Source: Bacteroidetes bacterium OLB9 (GTDB lineage: Bacteria > Bacteroidota > Bacteroidia > Chitinophagales > Saprospiraceae). Taken from it: a stretch of DNA of 64,000 nucleotides. Shown piece after piece: positions 43,813-53,700 of the stretch. A program made the translations under genes and the position numbers. Positions within the stretch are counted from its first letter, which is position 1. Each line of letters opens with the position of its first letter. The notes under the pieces are model-generated. The model had not been told where the DNA came from. It was given only the letters and a program-made list of their open reading frames with translations, and searched no databases. The stretch lies in NCBI GenBank assembly GCA_001567255.1, contig LNBW01000067.1:62001-126000 (forward strand), in the 5' to 3' direction.

Positions 43813-44896
43813 TTAACGTGAGTTCGACGAAAATTAAAGATCAAGTGTAAGTTGTAGCGGATTATAGTTTGATTGAGTTTTTTTATTGATTCTCAGTTTT
43901 GGCTTATCTGCTTTGAAGTAATATGCTGCAATGGCACTTAAAAAGTTATTGTAAAAATTGATAGGGCTTCTGTGTCTTGTATGTTCTATTTGACAGATGT
44001 TTTTTAGTTGATCTATTACTGTTTCTACTATTCCTCGCTTTTTTAGTAATATCTTATCCATTAAATCCATTAATTTATTTTTCATGTTTTTCCTAAGTTT
44101 TGTTACAAACTGAATACCTTTTTTGAACAGAAACTCCATCTTTTCACTGTTCATTATGTAACCTTTATCTCCATAAATTTTCCCAAACACATTCTTACAT
44201 AACTCTTGCAATACTTGTTCGTTATTGTCAGCTACATTTCCGCTAGTGAGCTGAAAATCAATAATTTCACATTTTGAATTGATCAATATATGACCTTTAA
44301 ATCCATAAAAATAGCCTGTTGAAGTACAGCCTCTTTGTGCCCAATTTTTAAACACCTTGTTTTGATAGATTCTTTTATTATGGCAAACAGCAAGTTTGAA
44401 TGAATCAATATAACTTACACCATCACATTGACCAACACAACTAAACTTAGTAAAAAAATAATTGTGGAAAAATGCCATTGATTGTAATTCTACAAATCTG
44501 TTATACGAAGGTAAATTTGGAAATAAATTTGACAGATAAGGAATAGCGACCTGAAAATAAAAGCTTTTGAAGGATCTAAAAGCAGAGTGATGAAAACATA
44601 TTTGTAAAGTAATCACTTCGCTAGGATGAAGGCAAAATTTGGAATAATCGACCTTTTTAAAATTAAAGCATTCGTCAGAAAATGGATGATTTTCAAAAAA
44701 ATGATCAAATTGAATGCAAAAATCATCAACAAAACAGAAAATCTCCGTAATTTGTGCAGGTGTGAGCATGATGTTTATGTTTTTGTTTGAATTGTAAATA
44801 TACAACATAATGCTCACATATTATTAATATTCAACTAAATATAAATATAATATATTGTTAATTTACTGCGTTGAAAATACGTCGAACTCACGTTAA
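43813..44896 (-). mobile_element. IS982-family insertion sequence
   Basis: An element of about 1.08 kb bounded by perfect 17-base terminal inverted repeats, TTAACGTGAGTTCGACG at 43813-43829 and its complement at 44880-44896, enclosing one intact transposase gene. Beyond the repeats the flanks (AATAAA before, AGTAAA after) give no clear target duplication; if the true ends are ACGTGAG, a 7-base near-repeat (TAAATTA/TAAAGTA) is possible. It inserted between the hydrolase terminator and a gene-poor stretch, so no gene is visibly broken. Confidence 0.88.
43834..44769 (-). CDS. IS982-family transposase
   Basis: The protein has about 311 residues from MLTPAQITEIF; the frame opens further upstream at 44817, but the extra 16 residues (MSIMLYIYNSNKNI...) are AT-rich leader. 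It is an RNase H-like DDE transposase: CDGVSYIDSFKLAVCHNKR (first Asp, about 122-128), FKGHILINSKCEIIDFQLTSGNVADNNE and GDKGYIMNS (second Asp), then KKRGIVETVIDQLKNICQIEHTRHRS with the catalytic Glu. All blocks of the IS982 family are in place, and no frameshift is seen, so the element may be active. Confidence 0.92.
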   Translation of the reverse strand: MLTPAQITEIFCFVDDFCIQFDHFFENHPFSDECFNFKKVDYSKFCLHPSEVITLQICFHHSAFRSFKSFYFQVAIPYLSNLFPNLPSYNRFVELQSMAFFHNYFFTKFSCVGQCDGVSYIDSFKLAVCHNKRIYQNKVFKNWAQRGCTSTGYFYGFKGHILINSKCEIIDFQLTSGNVADNNEQVLQELCKNVFGKIYGDKGYIMNSEKMEFLFKKGIQFVTKLRKNMKNKLMDLMDKILLKKRGIVETVIDQLKNICQIEHTRHRSPINFYNNFLSAIAAYYFKADKPKLRINKKTQSNYNPLQLTLDL

Positions 44897-45842
44897 AGTA
44901 AATATTAGGTTATCTTAGCAATCAACAGGCTCTAAGATACATAATTCAAGGCCATTGACCTTACCATATAATCAACCCCTCTGATTTTAAAGTGAATCTA
45001 TGTGTTCTAATCATAAAAGCATTATTAGCGTGTTATTTGACTTAAATTATTCATCAACGGTTTCAGTGCAAAATCCTTTATCTCCCGGTTATAGATATTC
45101 AACTGTTTTCCAAATAACTTGTCAATACATTTTCTTTATACAACAACCTCCTATGTATGGTTTCTACAATGATTCATATTATAATGGAAACAATGCCTTC
45201 ATCAGTAGTCTTAAAACTCGATTTGGATTTTCCTAAAAGTATTTAATTTTAACAGCTAAAAAGTCTCTTTTCAAAATAAATTAACGCATTAAGTAGTACC
45301 ATTACCCCTAACCGAGAATAGTTTCATATATATTTTTTCATATATATAAAAAAATTAAATAATACAGCTATTTTCCGTGTTTTATCAGGCTTCTAGCCAA
45401 TTTTGCTACAGAATGAATAAAGTGCATTATCGGCATAAAGTCGAAAACATTTTTAAATAATTATAATATAAAAAAAGCAAATATGAACTATTTGAGGAGA
45501 TGATGCACGCCACAAAAAAGTGGATTTATCCTCCTGATTTTAGATAGATCTAACTTACAATAATGCTCTAAATATATCCTCCAATTGTAATTCTCTTGTT
45601 AATCTGATAAGAAGACTGTAACTGACAAATAACCGTGCATTTATTCTTGTGGTCTTTATTGAGAAGAGCCTAAAACAATGCTCCAAATGACTGATCAAAT
45701 ATATGCTACACATCACACATCCTCTGTTTCAACTTCAATTTCATCACTATTCCTCATATATATTACATCCTTCTAAAAATTCCGCAATACTCAAAATCGT
45801 TTGTGGTATTTAGTCTTACACAACTGATAAAATGTATTAAAA
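44897..45842. other. About 0.95 kb of AT-rich sequence without a recognised gene
   Basis: It lies between the IS and the SPOR gene. A 78-codon frame (45000-45236) has no family features and is not called. A symmetrical run of TATATAT/T6/A7 occurs at about 45331-45360. The length is unusual for this gene-dense window and may be debris of a lost gene. Confidence 0.6.
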
Positions 45843-45875
45843 TTGAGACTGTATTGACCTTTTTATGTAGCTTTG
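45843..45875 (+). promoter_or_regulatory. Promoter of the SPOR-rodA-tgt unit
   Basis: TTG (45843-45845), 22 bases, TAGCTTTG (45868-45875), 41 bases before the ATG chosen for the SPOR protein. It also shows that the longer frame from 45803 cannot be the translated one. Confidence 0.68.
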
Positions 45876-45916
45876 CATTTTCACATACTCAATTGGTCAA
45901 AATCAACGTTATACTC

Positions 45917-46330
45917 ATGAAAATGATACCTTTCTTGAATAAATATTCTATCATCTGGGGGCTTGTATTACTGCCGTTTTTGATGACTGGCCAAGCTGAA
46001 ATTACCGTAAATACGTCTGCTTCCATCGATAAAATGATGGATTATTTCATCACCAATGGCAAAAGCACTGAAAATATCACCGCATGGAGAGTGCAACTCA
46101 TCACGACAGATGATAGGCGCAATATGGAGCAGAATATGGCCTTATTTAAATCCATGTATCCGGGTGTCAATATTGACTGGAAGCATATATCTCCTTACTA
46201 TCAGGTGAGAGTAGGATACTTCGAGACCCGGAACAAGCTAATGCCTTTTTTACTGGAATTGAAGAAGACCTTTCCGGCTGCAACACCGGTATATGACAGT
46301 GTCAGCAAACGAGCCTTAGTCAACAATTAA
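45917..46330 (+). CDS. SPOR-like secreted protein
   Basis: The protein has 137 residues from ATG 45917 (M41 of the frame at 45923 is an alternative): signal peptide MKMIPFLNKYSIIWGLVLLPFLMTG, then a single domain with two beta-alpha-beta halves, AWRVQLITTDDRRNMEQNMALFKSMYPGVNIDW and YYQVRVGYFETRNKLMPFLLELKKTFPAATPVYD. This is the pattern of SPOR domains that bind denuded peptidoglycan glycans. It is followed 7 bases later by rodA, fitting a role at sites of wall growth (inference). The upstream promoter fixes the start. Confidence 0.78.
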   Translation: MKMIPFLNKYSIIWGLVLLPFLMTGQAEITVNTSASIDKMMDYFITNGKSTENITAWRVQLITTDDRRNMEQNMALFKSMYPGVNIDWKHISPYYQVRVGYFETRNKLMPFLLELKKTFPAATPVYDSVSKRALVNN

Positions 46331-46337
46331 TGCCCCG

Positions 46338-47752
46338 ATGTCCAGAAGGAATCCATCACTCAATAACCAAAATCTTTAGACTGGACTACCCTTACCGTAT
46401 TCATCAGTCTAATACTTATCGGATGGTTTATGGTTTTTTCCACCATGTATAACGAAAAAAATCCGTATGCCTTTCTGGATATCACTACACCTATCGGTGC
46501 ACAATCACTATGGGTAGCTATTTCCCTTTTATTGTTTATCATCACGCTCACACTCGACTGGAAGTTCTGGAATGTGCTTGCCTTTCCTATTTACGGCATT
46601 ACCGTGTTATTCCTCATCCTTGTTCTCATCTTTGGTAAAGAAATCAATGGTGCAAAAGCATGGTTTTCATTTGGGTTCTTCTCTTTCCAGCCGGCTGAAT
46701 GGGCAAAATTTGGAACCGCTCTTGCACTAGCCAGCTATCTAAGTTTTTTCAAAACATCGGTAACCAACAGCAATGTATTTATCACCTCTCTGTCTATATT
46801 TCTAGGACCTGCACTATTAATATTATTACAACCTGACCTAGGTTCAGCATTAGTGTTTTTATCGTTTTTCATCCTGCTTTATCGACAAGGGATGTCTCCT
46901 ACCATCATCATTATAGGATTTGCCCTAGCTGCAATATTTATCTTATCTTTAATTTACGGGCCATTACTGGTGACTTCTTTTCTACTATTCACCGGTGCGA
47001 CTATTATGATATTTAATCAGGAATCTACCCGCAATGCCCTGATTTATACCCTTAGTCTGCTAGCAATAATGATATTTCTTCTGATTCAAGATGAAGACTT
47101 TTGGGTGATTATACCGGCTATTATCGGGTTTTTAATCTTTTTTGTCATCCATTTTTTAAAAAGAAAGTTCAAAATCATATCTTTTGTAACACCGGTTATT
47201 ATCGTAGCTTCCTTGTTTGCTTATGGGGCCAGCTTTGTATTTGATCATGTGCTGAAACCACACCAGCAAGATAGGGTCAATGTCTGGCTCAGACCTGAAA
47301 AATGTGATCCTCGGGGTTCTTTGTACAATATACTCCAGTCTAAAATGGCTATTGGTTCCGGTGGATTCACCGGCAAAGGTTTCTTGCAAGGTGAGATGAC
47401 AAAGCTCAATTATGTACCAGAGCAATCCACCGACTTCATCTTTACCACCATCGGTGAAGAGCAGGGTTTTATAGGCAGCGTAGGTGTGATTGTGCTGTTT
47501 GCTATCTTATTATTCCGGTTTATTTCTATCGCTGAGCGAGCTAATCTTGAATTTATCCGCAACTACGGATATGGGGTTGCAGGAATATTTCTAGTACACT
47601 TCATATTTAATATAGGCATGACAATGGGATTGCTGCCTGTAGTCGGGATTCCACTACCTTTTATAAGTAAAGGAGGTTCGTCATTGGTGGCATTTACGGT
47701 AATGACAGGAGTTTTACTTAAAATGGATATGGCGAGATTCAGATCAAACTAA
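46338..47752 (+). CDS. rodA: Rod-shape SEDS glycosyltransferase RodA, N-terminus frameshifted in this sequence
   Basis: RodA polymerises lipid II for lateral wall growth. The obvious frame starts at ATG 46430, but upstream codons in that frame encode the first SEDS helix (LDWTTLTVFISLILIGWF) and run into a stop at 46364. ATG 46338, 7 bases after the SPOR stop, opens MSRRNPSLNNQ and joins that helix if one base is added near 46369-46377 (for example a fifth A), giving 471 residues. Core motifs are present: GKEINGAKAWFSFGFFSFQPAEWAK, LLQPDLGSALVF (with the catalytic Asp) and the closing GIPLPFISKGGSSLV. The cytosine-free A/T context suggests a sequence error. Confidence 0.87.
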
Positions 47753-47761
47753 AAGGCAATT

Positions 47762-48892
47762 ATGACTTTCGATATAGAGCACAAAGATCCAGCTTCATCA
47801 GCACGTGCAGGCACCATAGCAACTGCACACGGTCTAATTCAGACGCCCATATTTATGCCTGTAGGTACTCAAGGCACGGTCAAAGGCGTCCATCAGCACG
47901 AATTGCATGATACAGTACGGGCACAAATCATCCTCGGCAACACCTATCATCTCTACCTTAGACCCGGCACCGATATTTTAAAGAAAGCCGGAGGTCTGCA
48001 CCAGTTTATCAACTGGAACAAACCGATATTGACTGATTCAGGAGGCTATCAGGTCTATTCACTCAAAGGTATGCGCAAAATCACAGAAGAAGGCGTTAAG
48101 TTTCAGTCACATATTGATGGTTCTCGCCATTTCTTCAGTCCTGAAAATGTAGTGGATATACAGCGTATCATCGGGGCAGATATTATGATGGCATTTGATG
48201 AGTGTACACCTTTTCCATGTGATTATAAATATGCCCAACAATCGATGCATATGACACATCGATGGCTCAAAAGATGCATTGAAAGAAAAAACACAACGGA
48301 GCCGGTCTATGGATATCATCAGACGCTGGCACCCATCGTACAAGGTAGTACTTATGCCGATCTTAGAAAAGAATCGGCTGAATATATTGCAGCTCAGCAT
48401 CAGGAAATGAATGCCATCGGCGGATTGTCCGTCGGCGAGCCTCATGAAGTGATGTATGAGATGACTGATCTAGTCTGTAGTATATTACCTAAAGACAAGC
48501 CAAGATACCTGATGGGTGTAGGTCTTCCTGAAAATATATTGGAAAGTATCGCACTAGGTGTGGACATGATGGACTGCGTCTTGCCTTCAAGAAATGCCCG
48601 CCATGGTATTCTATACACTAAGGAAGGACTCATCAACATCAAAAATGCCAAATGGCAAGATGATTTTAGTCCAATCGATATAGAAAGTACGGCATCTACC
48701 AGCCAGATTCATACGAAAGCCTACTTGAGACATCTATTTAAAGTAGAAGAACTGCTGGCTGCACAAATAGCCACATTACATAACCTTAGCTTTTTTATAT
48801 GGCTAGTTGAAGAAAGCCGACGCAAAATCATAGAAGGTACTTTCACTGATTGGAAAAACAATATGGTCAAATCAGTAAGCCGGCGGTTATGA
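47762..48892 (+). CDS. tgt: tRNA-guanine(34) transglycosylase lacking the zinc cysteines
   Basis: Tgt exchanges G34 of Asp, Asn, His and Tyr tRNAs for preQ1 in queuosine synthesis. The 376-residue TIM barrel has ILTDSGGYQVYS with the proton-acceptor Asp92, MAFDECTPFP, GGLSVGEPHEVM and MDCVLPSRNARHG with the nucleophile Asp271. In most bacteria the C-terminal subdomain binds zinc through CxCxxC and His; here that segment reads IESTASTSQIH (about 307-317), with Ser/Ala at the three Cys positions, though TLHN (His340) remains. I recall other Bacteroidota sharing this loss. The stop overlaps the next start (ATGA). Confidence 0.95.
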   Translation: MTFDIEHKDPASSARAGTIATAHGLIQTPIFMPVGTQGTVKGVHQHELHDTVRAQIILGNTYHLYLRPGTDILKKAGGLHQFINWNKPILTDSGGYQVYSLKGMRKITEEGVKFQSHIDGSRHFFSPENVVDIQRIIGADIMMAFDECTPFPCDYKYAQQSMHMTHRWLKRCIERKNTTEPVYGYHQTLAPIVQGSTYADLRKESAEYIAAQHQEMNAIGGLSVGEPHEVMYEMTDLVCSILPKDKPRYLMGVGLPENILESIALGVDMMDCVLPSRNARHGILYTKEGLINIKNAKWQDDFSPIDIESTASTSQIHTKAYLRHLFKVEELLAAQIATLHNLSFFIWLVEESRRKIIEGTFTDWKNNMVKSVSRRL

Positions 48893-49977
48893 TAAAGATT
48901 CTGGATAGGTATATTATAAAAAAATACCTCAGCACTTTCTTTTTCACGATGTTGCTGATTACTATGATTGCCATTACAATCGATTACTTTGAGCGTGTTG
49001 ATAAGTTTATGAATTCAGGCTTATCTGCCAGTGTCATCACTAAAGACTATTACCTACATTTTATACCATGGATCAATGGTCTGCTTTGGCCGCTATTTGC
49101 TTTGTTAGCTGTGATTTTTTTCACATCCAGGATGGCTAAAAACTCTGAAATCATAAGTATCCTTAGTGCAAAAGTCAGTTACGGTAGATTCATCCGCCCA
49201 TATATGATTGGAGCAGGTATCCTGGCCATCTTACTTTGGATAGGTAATAATTACGTTATTCCTAAAAGTAACCGACTAAAAAATGAGTTTGAAAGCAAGT
49301 ACATCCGTTCGAGTGCAAAAACGACACTTGATCACAACATTCATTTCTGGCTTTCGCCCAATGAGAAAGTGTTTATCAGAAGTTATTCAAGCTACGACAG
49401 TGCAGGAACGACATTCCGACTAGAAAAATTTAAAGGCAATGAATTAGTGTATCTGCTTAAAGCAAATAGGATCAACTATATAATTGAAAAGAAAAAATGG
49501 AGACTAAACAACTATGAAATCCGGACTTTTAACGGTGATAAGGAGACACTCGTTATTCATAATAATACTTCATTTGACACGACATTTAACTTCTTACCCG
49601 AAGACTTCACTCGTTATACCAAGCAAATGGAAATGATGAACACGACGGATCTGAAAGCGTTTCTTAAATACGAACAGGATAAGGGGCTCGACTCAGGCAA
49701 AAAATATAAAATAGAACTTTACCGCCGAACAGCTGATCCATTCACTATCTTTATATTGACACTCATCGGTGTATCTGTAGCCTCACGCAAAGTAAGAGGT
49801 GGTATGGGTTTTCACCTTGCTGCTGGCGTCATCATCGGTGCCATTTTTGTGATTTTATCCAAATTTTCTGTTACCTTCAGTACCAACCTATCACTGCCAC
49901 CCTTGATAGGCGTTTGGATACCTAATATTTTTTTTACATTAGTGGCCATCTTCTTAATTAAAACAGCACAGAAATAA
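48889..49977 (+). CDS. LptF/LptG (YjgP/YjgQ) family permease
   Basis: The 362-residue protein begins MIKILDRYIIKKYLSTFFFTMLL, the usual LptF/G start, and has three N-terminal helices, a periplasmic beta-jellyroll (about 130-265) and three C-terminal helices. LptFG with the LptB ATPase extracts lipopolysaccharide from the inner membrane toward LptC/A. One gene cannot be assigned to F or G by eye. ATG 48889 overlaps the tgt stop by 4 bases, so the two are translationally coupled; the frame that opens at 48850 lies inside tgt and is not used. Confidence 0.9.
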   Translation: MIKILDRYIIKKYLSTFFFTMLLITMIAITIDYFERVDKFMNSGLSASVITKDYYLHFIPWINGLLWPLFALLAVIFFTSRMAKNSEIISILSAKVSYGRFIRPYMIGAGILAILLWIGNNYVIPKSNRLKNEFESKYIRSSAKTTLDHNIHFWLSPNEKVFIRSYSSYDSAGTTFRLEKFKGNELVYLLKANRINYIIEKKKWRLNNYEIRTFNGDKETLVIHNNTSFDTTFNFLPEDFTRYTKQMEMMNTTDLKAFLKYEQDKGLDSGKKYKIELYRRTADPFTIFILTLIGVSVASRKVRGGMGFHLAAGVIIGAIFVILSKFSVTFSTNLSLPPLIGVWIPNIFFTLVAIFLIKTAQK

Positions 49978-50009
49978 GACTAAATGAAATAATACAATCG
50001 GTATTTCAA

Positions 50010-50225
50010 ATGTCTAATAGCTTTGGTCATGCACTTATGCCAATGCCTAATTTTTCTAACCTCGACCTTATAAAACTAGGTCTGCTTTATAAAAGCTCCG
50101 AGCCCTATACCTATTCTGAATTACTCCCCAAAACCACTAAGTTTTATGTGAATCCGGAAGTTATTACTGATAAACAATTTACTCCATATTATGATTATAA
50201 ATATATATGGCAAGAATTTTGCTGA
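50010..50225 (+). CDS. Possible small protein, 71 codons, unsupported
   Basis: An open frame between the permease and the phosphatase, starting MSNSFGHALMPMPNFSNLDLI. It has no signal peptide, helix or family motif that I recognise, and its Tyr-rich second half (SSEPYTYSELLPKTTKFYV) is not diagnostic. It may equally be random open sequence or the remnant of a lost gene. Listed only because the frame fills most of the spacer and runs in the direction of its neighbours. Confidence 0.2.
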   Translation: MSNSFGHALMPMPNFSNLDLIKLGLLYKSSEPYTYSELLPKTTKFYVNPEVITDKQFTPYYDYKYIWQEFC

Positions 50226-50303
50226 CATTTTTAAATATAAATGGTCACAAATTCCATTTTAGAACGTTATATTATATACCATAAAGCATATCAATTATAC
50301 ATC

Positions 50304-50765
50304 ATGAAAATTCTAACCGTCTGCCTTGGCAATATATGCCGATCCCCCATAGCACAGGGTATTCTGGAAGCAAAAATTAAAGAGCACGGCCTCGGTGACT
50401 GGGAAGTGGACTCCGCCGGAACTTCAGGCTGGCATAGTGGAGAGCACCCAGATAAGCGAGCCATTCAGGTTTGTAAAAAGAATGGTATCGATATTAGCCG
50501 TCAGGTATCCAGAAAAATCACATCAGAAGATCTGGATTATTACGATTTGATCCTTGTTATGGACACTTCTAATTATCGGGATGTTTTGGCCCTTTGTAAT
50601 AATAAGGAACAAGTAAAGAAGATACATCTGGCCATGAATTATGTATTTCCGGATCGAAACGTTGCCGTTCCTGACCCGTATTATGATAACCGCTTTGACG
50701 AAGTCTTCAGCATGCTGGATGATGCAATGGAGAGACTGGTCACTGCTGAGTCACTGGTGATATAG
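50304..50765 (+). CDS. Low-molecular-weight protein tyrosine phosphatase
   Basis: From ATG 50304 the 153-residue protein starts with the phosphatase loop: MKILTVCLGNICRS, CX5R with nucleophile Cys7 and Arg13. The general-acid loop DPYYD is at 124-128. The longer frame from 50241 adds 21 residues ahead of the conserved start and is unlikely. In bacteria such enzymes often dephosphorylate tyrosine kinases that control exopolysaccharide export, but no kinase or export gene is nearby. Its stop is only 3 bases from the end of the convergent SNF2 gene. Confidence 0.93.
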   Translation: MKILTVCLGNICRSPIAQGILEAKIKEHGLGDWEVDSAGTSGWHSGEHPDKRAIQVCKKNGIDISRQVSRKITSEDLDYYDLILVMDTSNYRDVLALCNNKEQVKKIHLAMNYVFPDRNVAVPDPYYDNRFDEVFSMLDDAMERLVTAESLVI

Positions 50766-50768
50766 CCA

Positions 50769-53700
50769 TCAACTAAAGAGATACACAATATCTTCTCGAG
50801 TGAGACTCTTGAAAAATGCTGAATCCTCTTGAATAATTTCGCGCGTGAGTGCTAGCTTCCGCTCTTGCAACTTGACGATTTTTTCTTCGACTGAATCTTT
50901 ACATATCATTCTATAGGCAAAAAATTTTATGGGTCTGACCAATACGATGTGCCCTATCTATAGCTTGCTGTTCAACCGCAGGATTCCACCATGGATCCAC
51001 GATATATACATAGTCAGCAGCAGTAAGGTTGAGTCCGACACCTCCTGCTTTCAGCGATATCAGAAAAACTTTTATTTCTTTGTTGTTTTGAAAGAATTCA
51101 ACCTGCTTTTTGCGATCAGCCGCCGGAGTGCTACCATCCAAATAACAGTATTGAATACCCATTCCATCTAATTCCTTGCGGATTAATGCCAGCATTTCAG
51201 TAAACTGAGAGAATACCAGCATTTTATGGTCACCCATATTCTCTTCAATTTCGCGTACCAATTCCTTAATTTTAATACCCTTGGTGGGTTTTATTTCTGA
51301 GTCCTTAATAAGACGAGGATCATCACATATTTGTCGTAATCTAAGCAGACCTTCTAGTATATATATTCCCGACTTTGACATACCTTCTTTATCTATCTTC
51401 TGCAATACAGAGTTACGGTAAAAATCACGATATTCGTCATAAACCGATTTCTGCTGTTTGTCCATCTGACACCAAAGGATGGTCTCTGTCTTATCAGGCA
51501 AATCCATCTCTACTTCGCCTTTTGTACGACGTAAAATAAATGGTTTAATCAAATTTCTCAGATATAAACCGGTGTCCTTGTCTCCATTTTTGTCAATAGG
51601 ATTAGCAAATTCTGTCCTGAAAAACTCTCTTGCACCGAGCATTCCCGGGTTGAGAAAATTAAACTGAGCATAAATGTCGTATGTATTATTTTGAAGTGGC
51701 GTTCCACTCAGTATAAATCTATTGCGGGCTTTGAGCAACTGAACTGCTTTGGTAGAGATTGCATCCGGATTTTTGATTGCCTGACTTTCATCTAAAATTA
51801 CATATTCCCACTCATACTTCATGAGTCGTTCAATTTCATTTCTAATCACACCATAAGTTGAAATTATGATGTCATTTTCTTCATAATATGTATCGTCAAT
51901 CACCCTATCTGATCCATAAAAGATATGAAATTTCAAATCCGGCGCAAATTTTTTGAGTTCATTTTCCCAGTTAAATATCAATGACGTAGGACACACGATC
52001 AAGCTTGTGGGATGATTGTACTTTTGCTTGACATAAGCCAGAAAGGTGATCGCTTGCAAAGTCTTACCAAGTCCCATATCATCCGCTAAACACCCACCCC
52101 AAGAAATCTCATCCAGTACTTGCATCCATTGATATCCGGTATGCTGATACGGTCTAAGTTCTGCTCTAATCGTTTCTGGTATGGGTTCAGGTTTAATGTC
52201 TTTCAGGTGCAACAATTTTTGCTTTTTTTCATTAATCTCGTCAATAACTTCCTGATTGTCTATTTCATTAAAGAGCATTTCGACGATATTAAATTGCCTT
52301 TTATTAATTCTCAGGCCTTCTTTATCTTCAATTGAAAACTTGAATAGGTTACTATACCTAGTAATCCATTCTTCAGGCAAAATACCAAAAGAGCCATCTC
52401 CTAACACTATAAAATTTTGACCACTCAATATAGCCTTTCGAATATCCCTTAACGACACTTCCATATCGCCCCAACTAACTTTCACATGAATATCAAACCA
52501 GTCAATACCACTACTGATATTCATGTCCCATTTAGGTGTTGCAGTATTGTATTTAAATTGTTTGAGGTTGTCAATACCTTCCAGGCGTATATCTTTTGAC
52601 ATCACATTCCTCGCAAAGTCTATAAACCAGTTTTTCTTCATCACCTCATCAAATGGTAGTGTGAAAAATGGCTGAAAGCGCTGATTACTGAAATGTGAAT
52701 GGCGCGACTTGATAAACTCTATAAAATCTTTTTCCTCATACTGATCTCTCAAAAGTAGATACTTTATGCCCTCTTCTTGTATATAATGCTGAGCATCATC
52801 TCGCATATCAAGCTCCAGATGGCCATATCCGAATTTGGGCTCTATAATCAGCATGTTTTTAGCCTCTCTTAGATATACTACAGGCGACATGGCATACTCT
52901 CTGGTAGTATAGGATAAGGAAGCTGGAAGATGAATACCATAATGACTGACCAGAGGGTGCAAGAGTTCCTTCACTACTATATCTTCATACTTAACCGAAA
53001 AAATGAGTTTACCCGAAGGCATTTCATTCATCAATTCGATGAAATGATTATTTTTATTGAGATATAGTATTCCATTACTTAAGATAAGTTTACCTCCATA
53101 AATCTGTTTACTTTCGCCACTGTTGATCACTATATTATTATCAATATCTCTGAACACTGACTCGATAATGATAAACTTGTCGGTTTTATCTACCTTCAAA
53201 TCAGCATAGACATAATCTTCTGCCAGCTTGACGTCTTCTAAATTGCTTGCTGCAAAATGATTATTGCCTACCATCACTTTAAGTCCATCCCATGCAGCTA
53301 AAAAGGACCAATGTTCTTCAATTTTATCATAAAAATACCGGAGATATTGATTTCTCGAGGATTCAGAAACGTTAGAACTGAAGTAGCTGAATGACCCCGA
53401 GTGATAATTCATAGAAATTTTTTCTCCAAATCTGAGAAAACTAAAATCCATTAAAACTTCCAGTTTATCTGAATCAAGTACGTGGAGCAGATGAAGGTTT
53501 TCTTCTTTGCCTATCAATACTTTTGTCAATTTTAAATTACCCTTTGCACCCGGCTCTGATTTATAGGCTTCCAGTTTTACAGGTGCATTGGTAAATATGT
53601 CGTCTGTCAGATGAAAATATACACCTATGTTATAATGGTCATCTTTATATTTGCTTTTTCTAATCTTTGTCGCATCCTCTTTTATCAAAGATTTTAATCT

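Noticed and set aside
45000..45236. 78-codon frame right of the IS982 element
   Set aside because: Composition and lack of any recognisable domain argue against a gene; the surrounding kilobase is gene-free.
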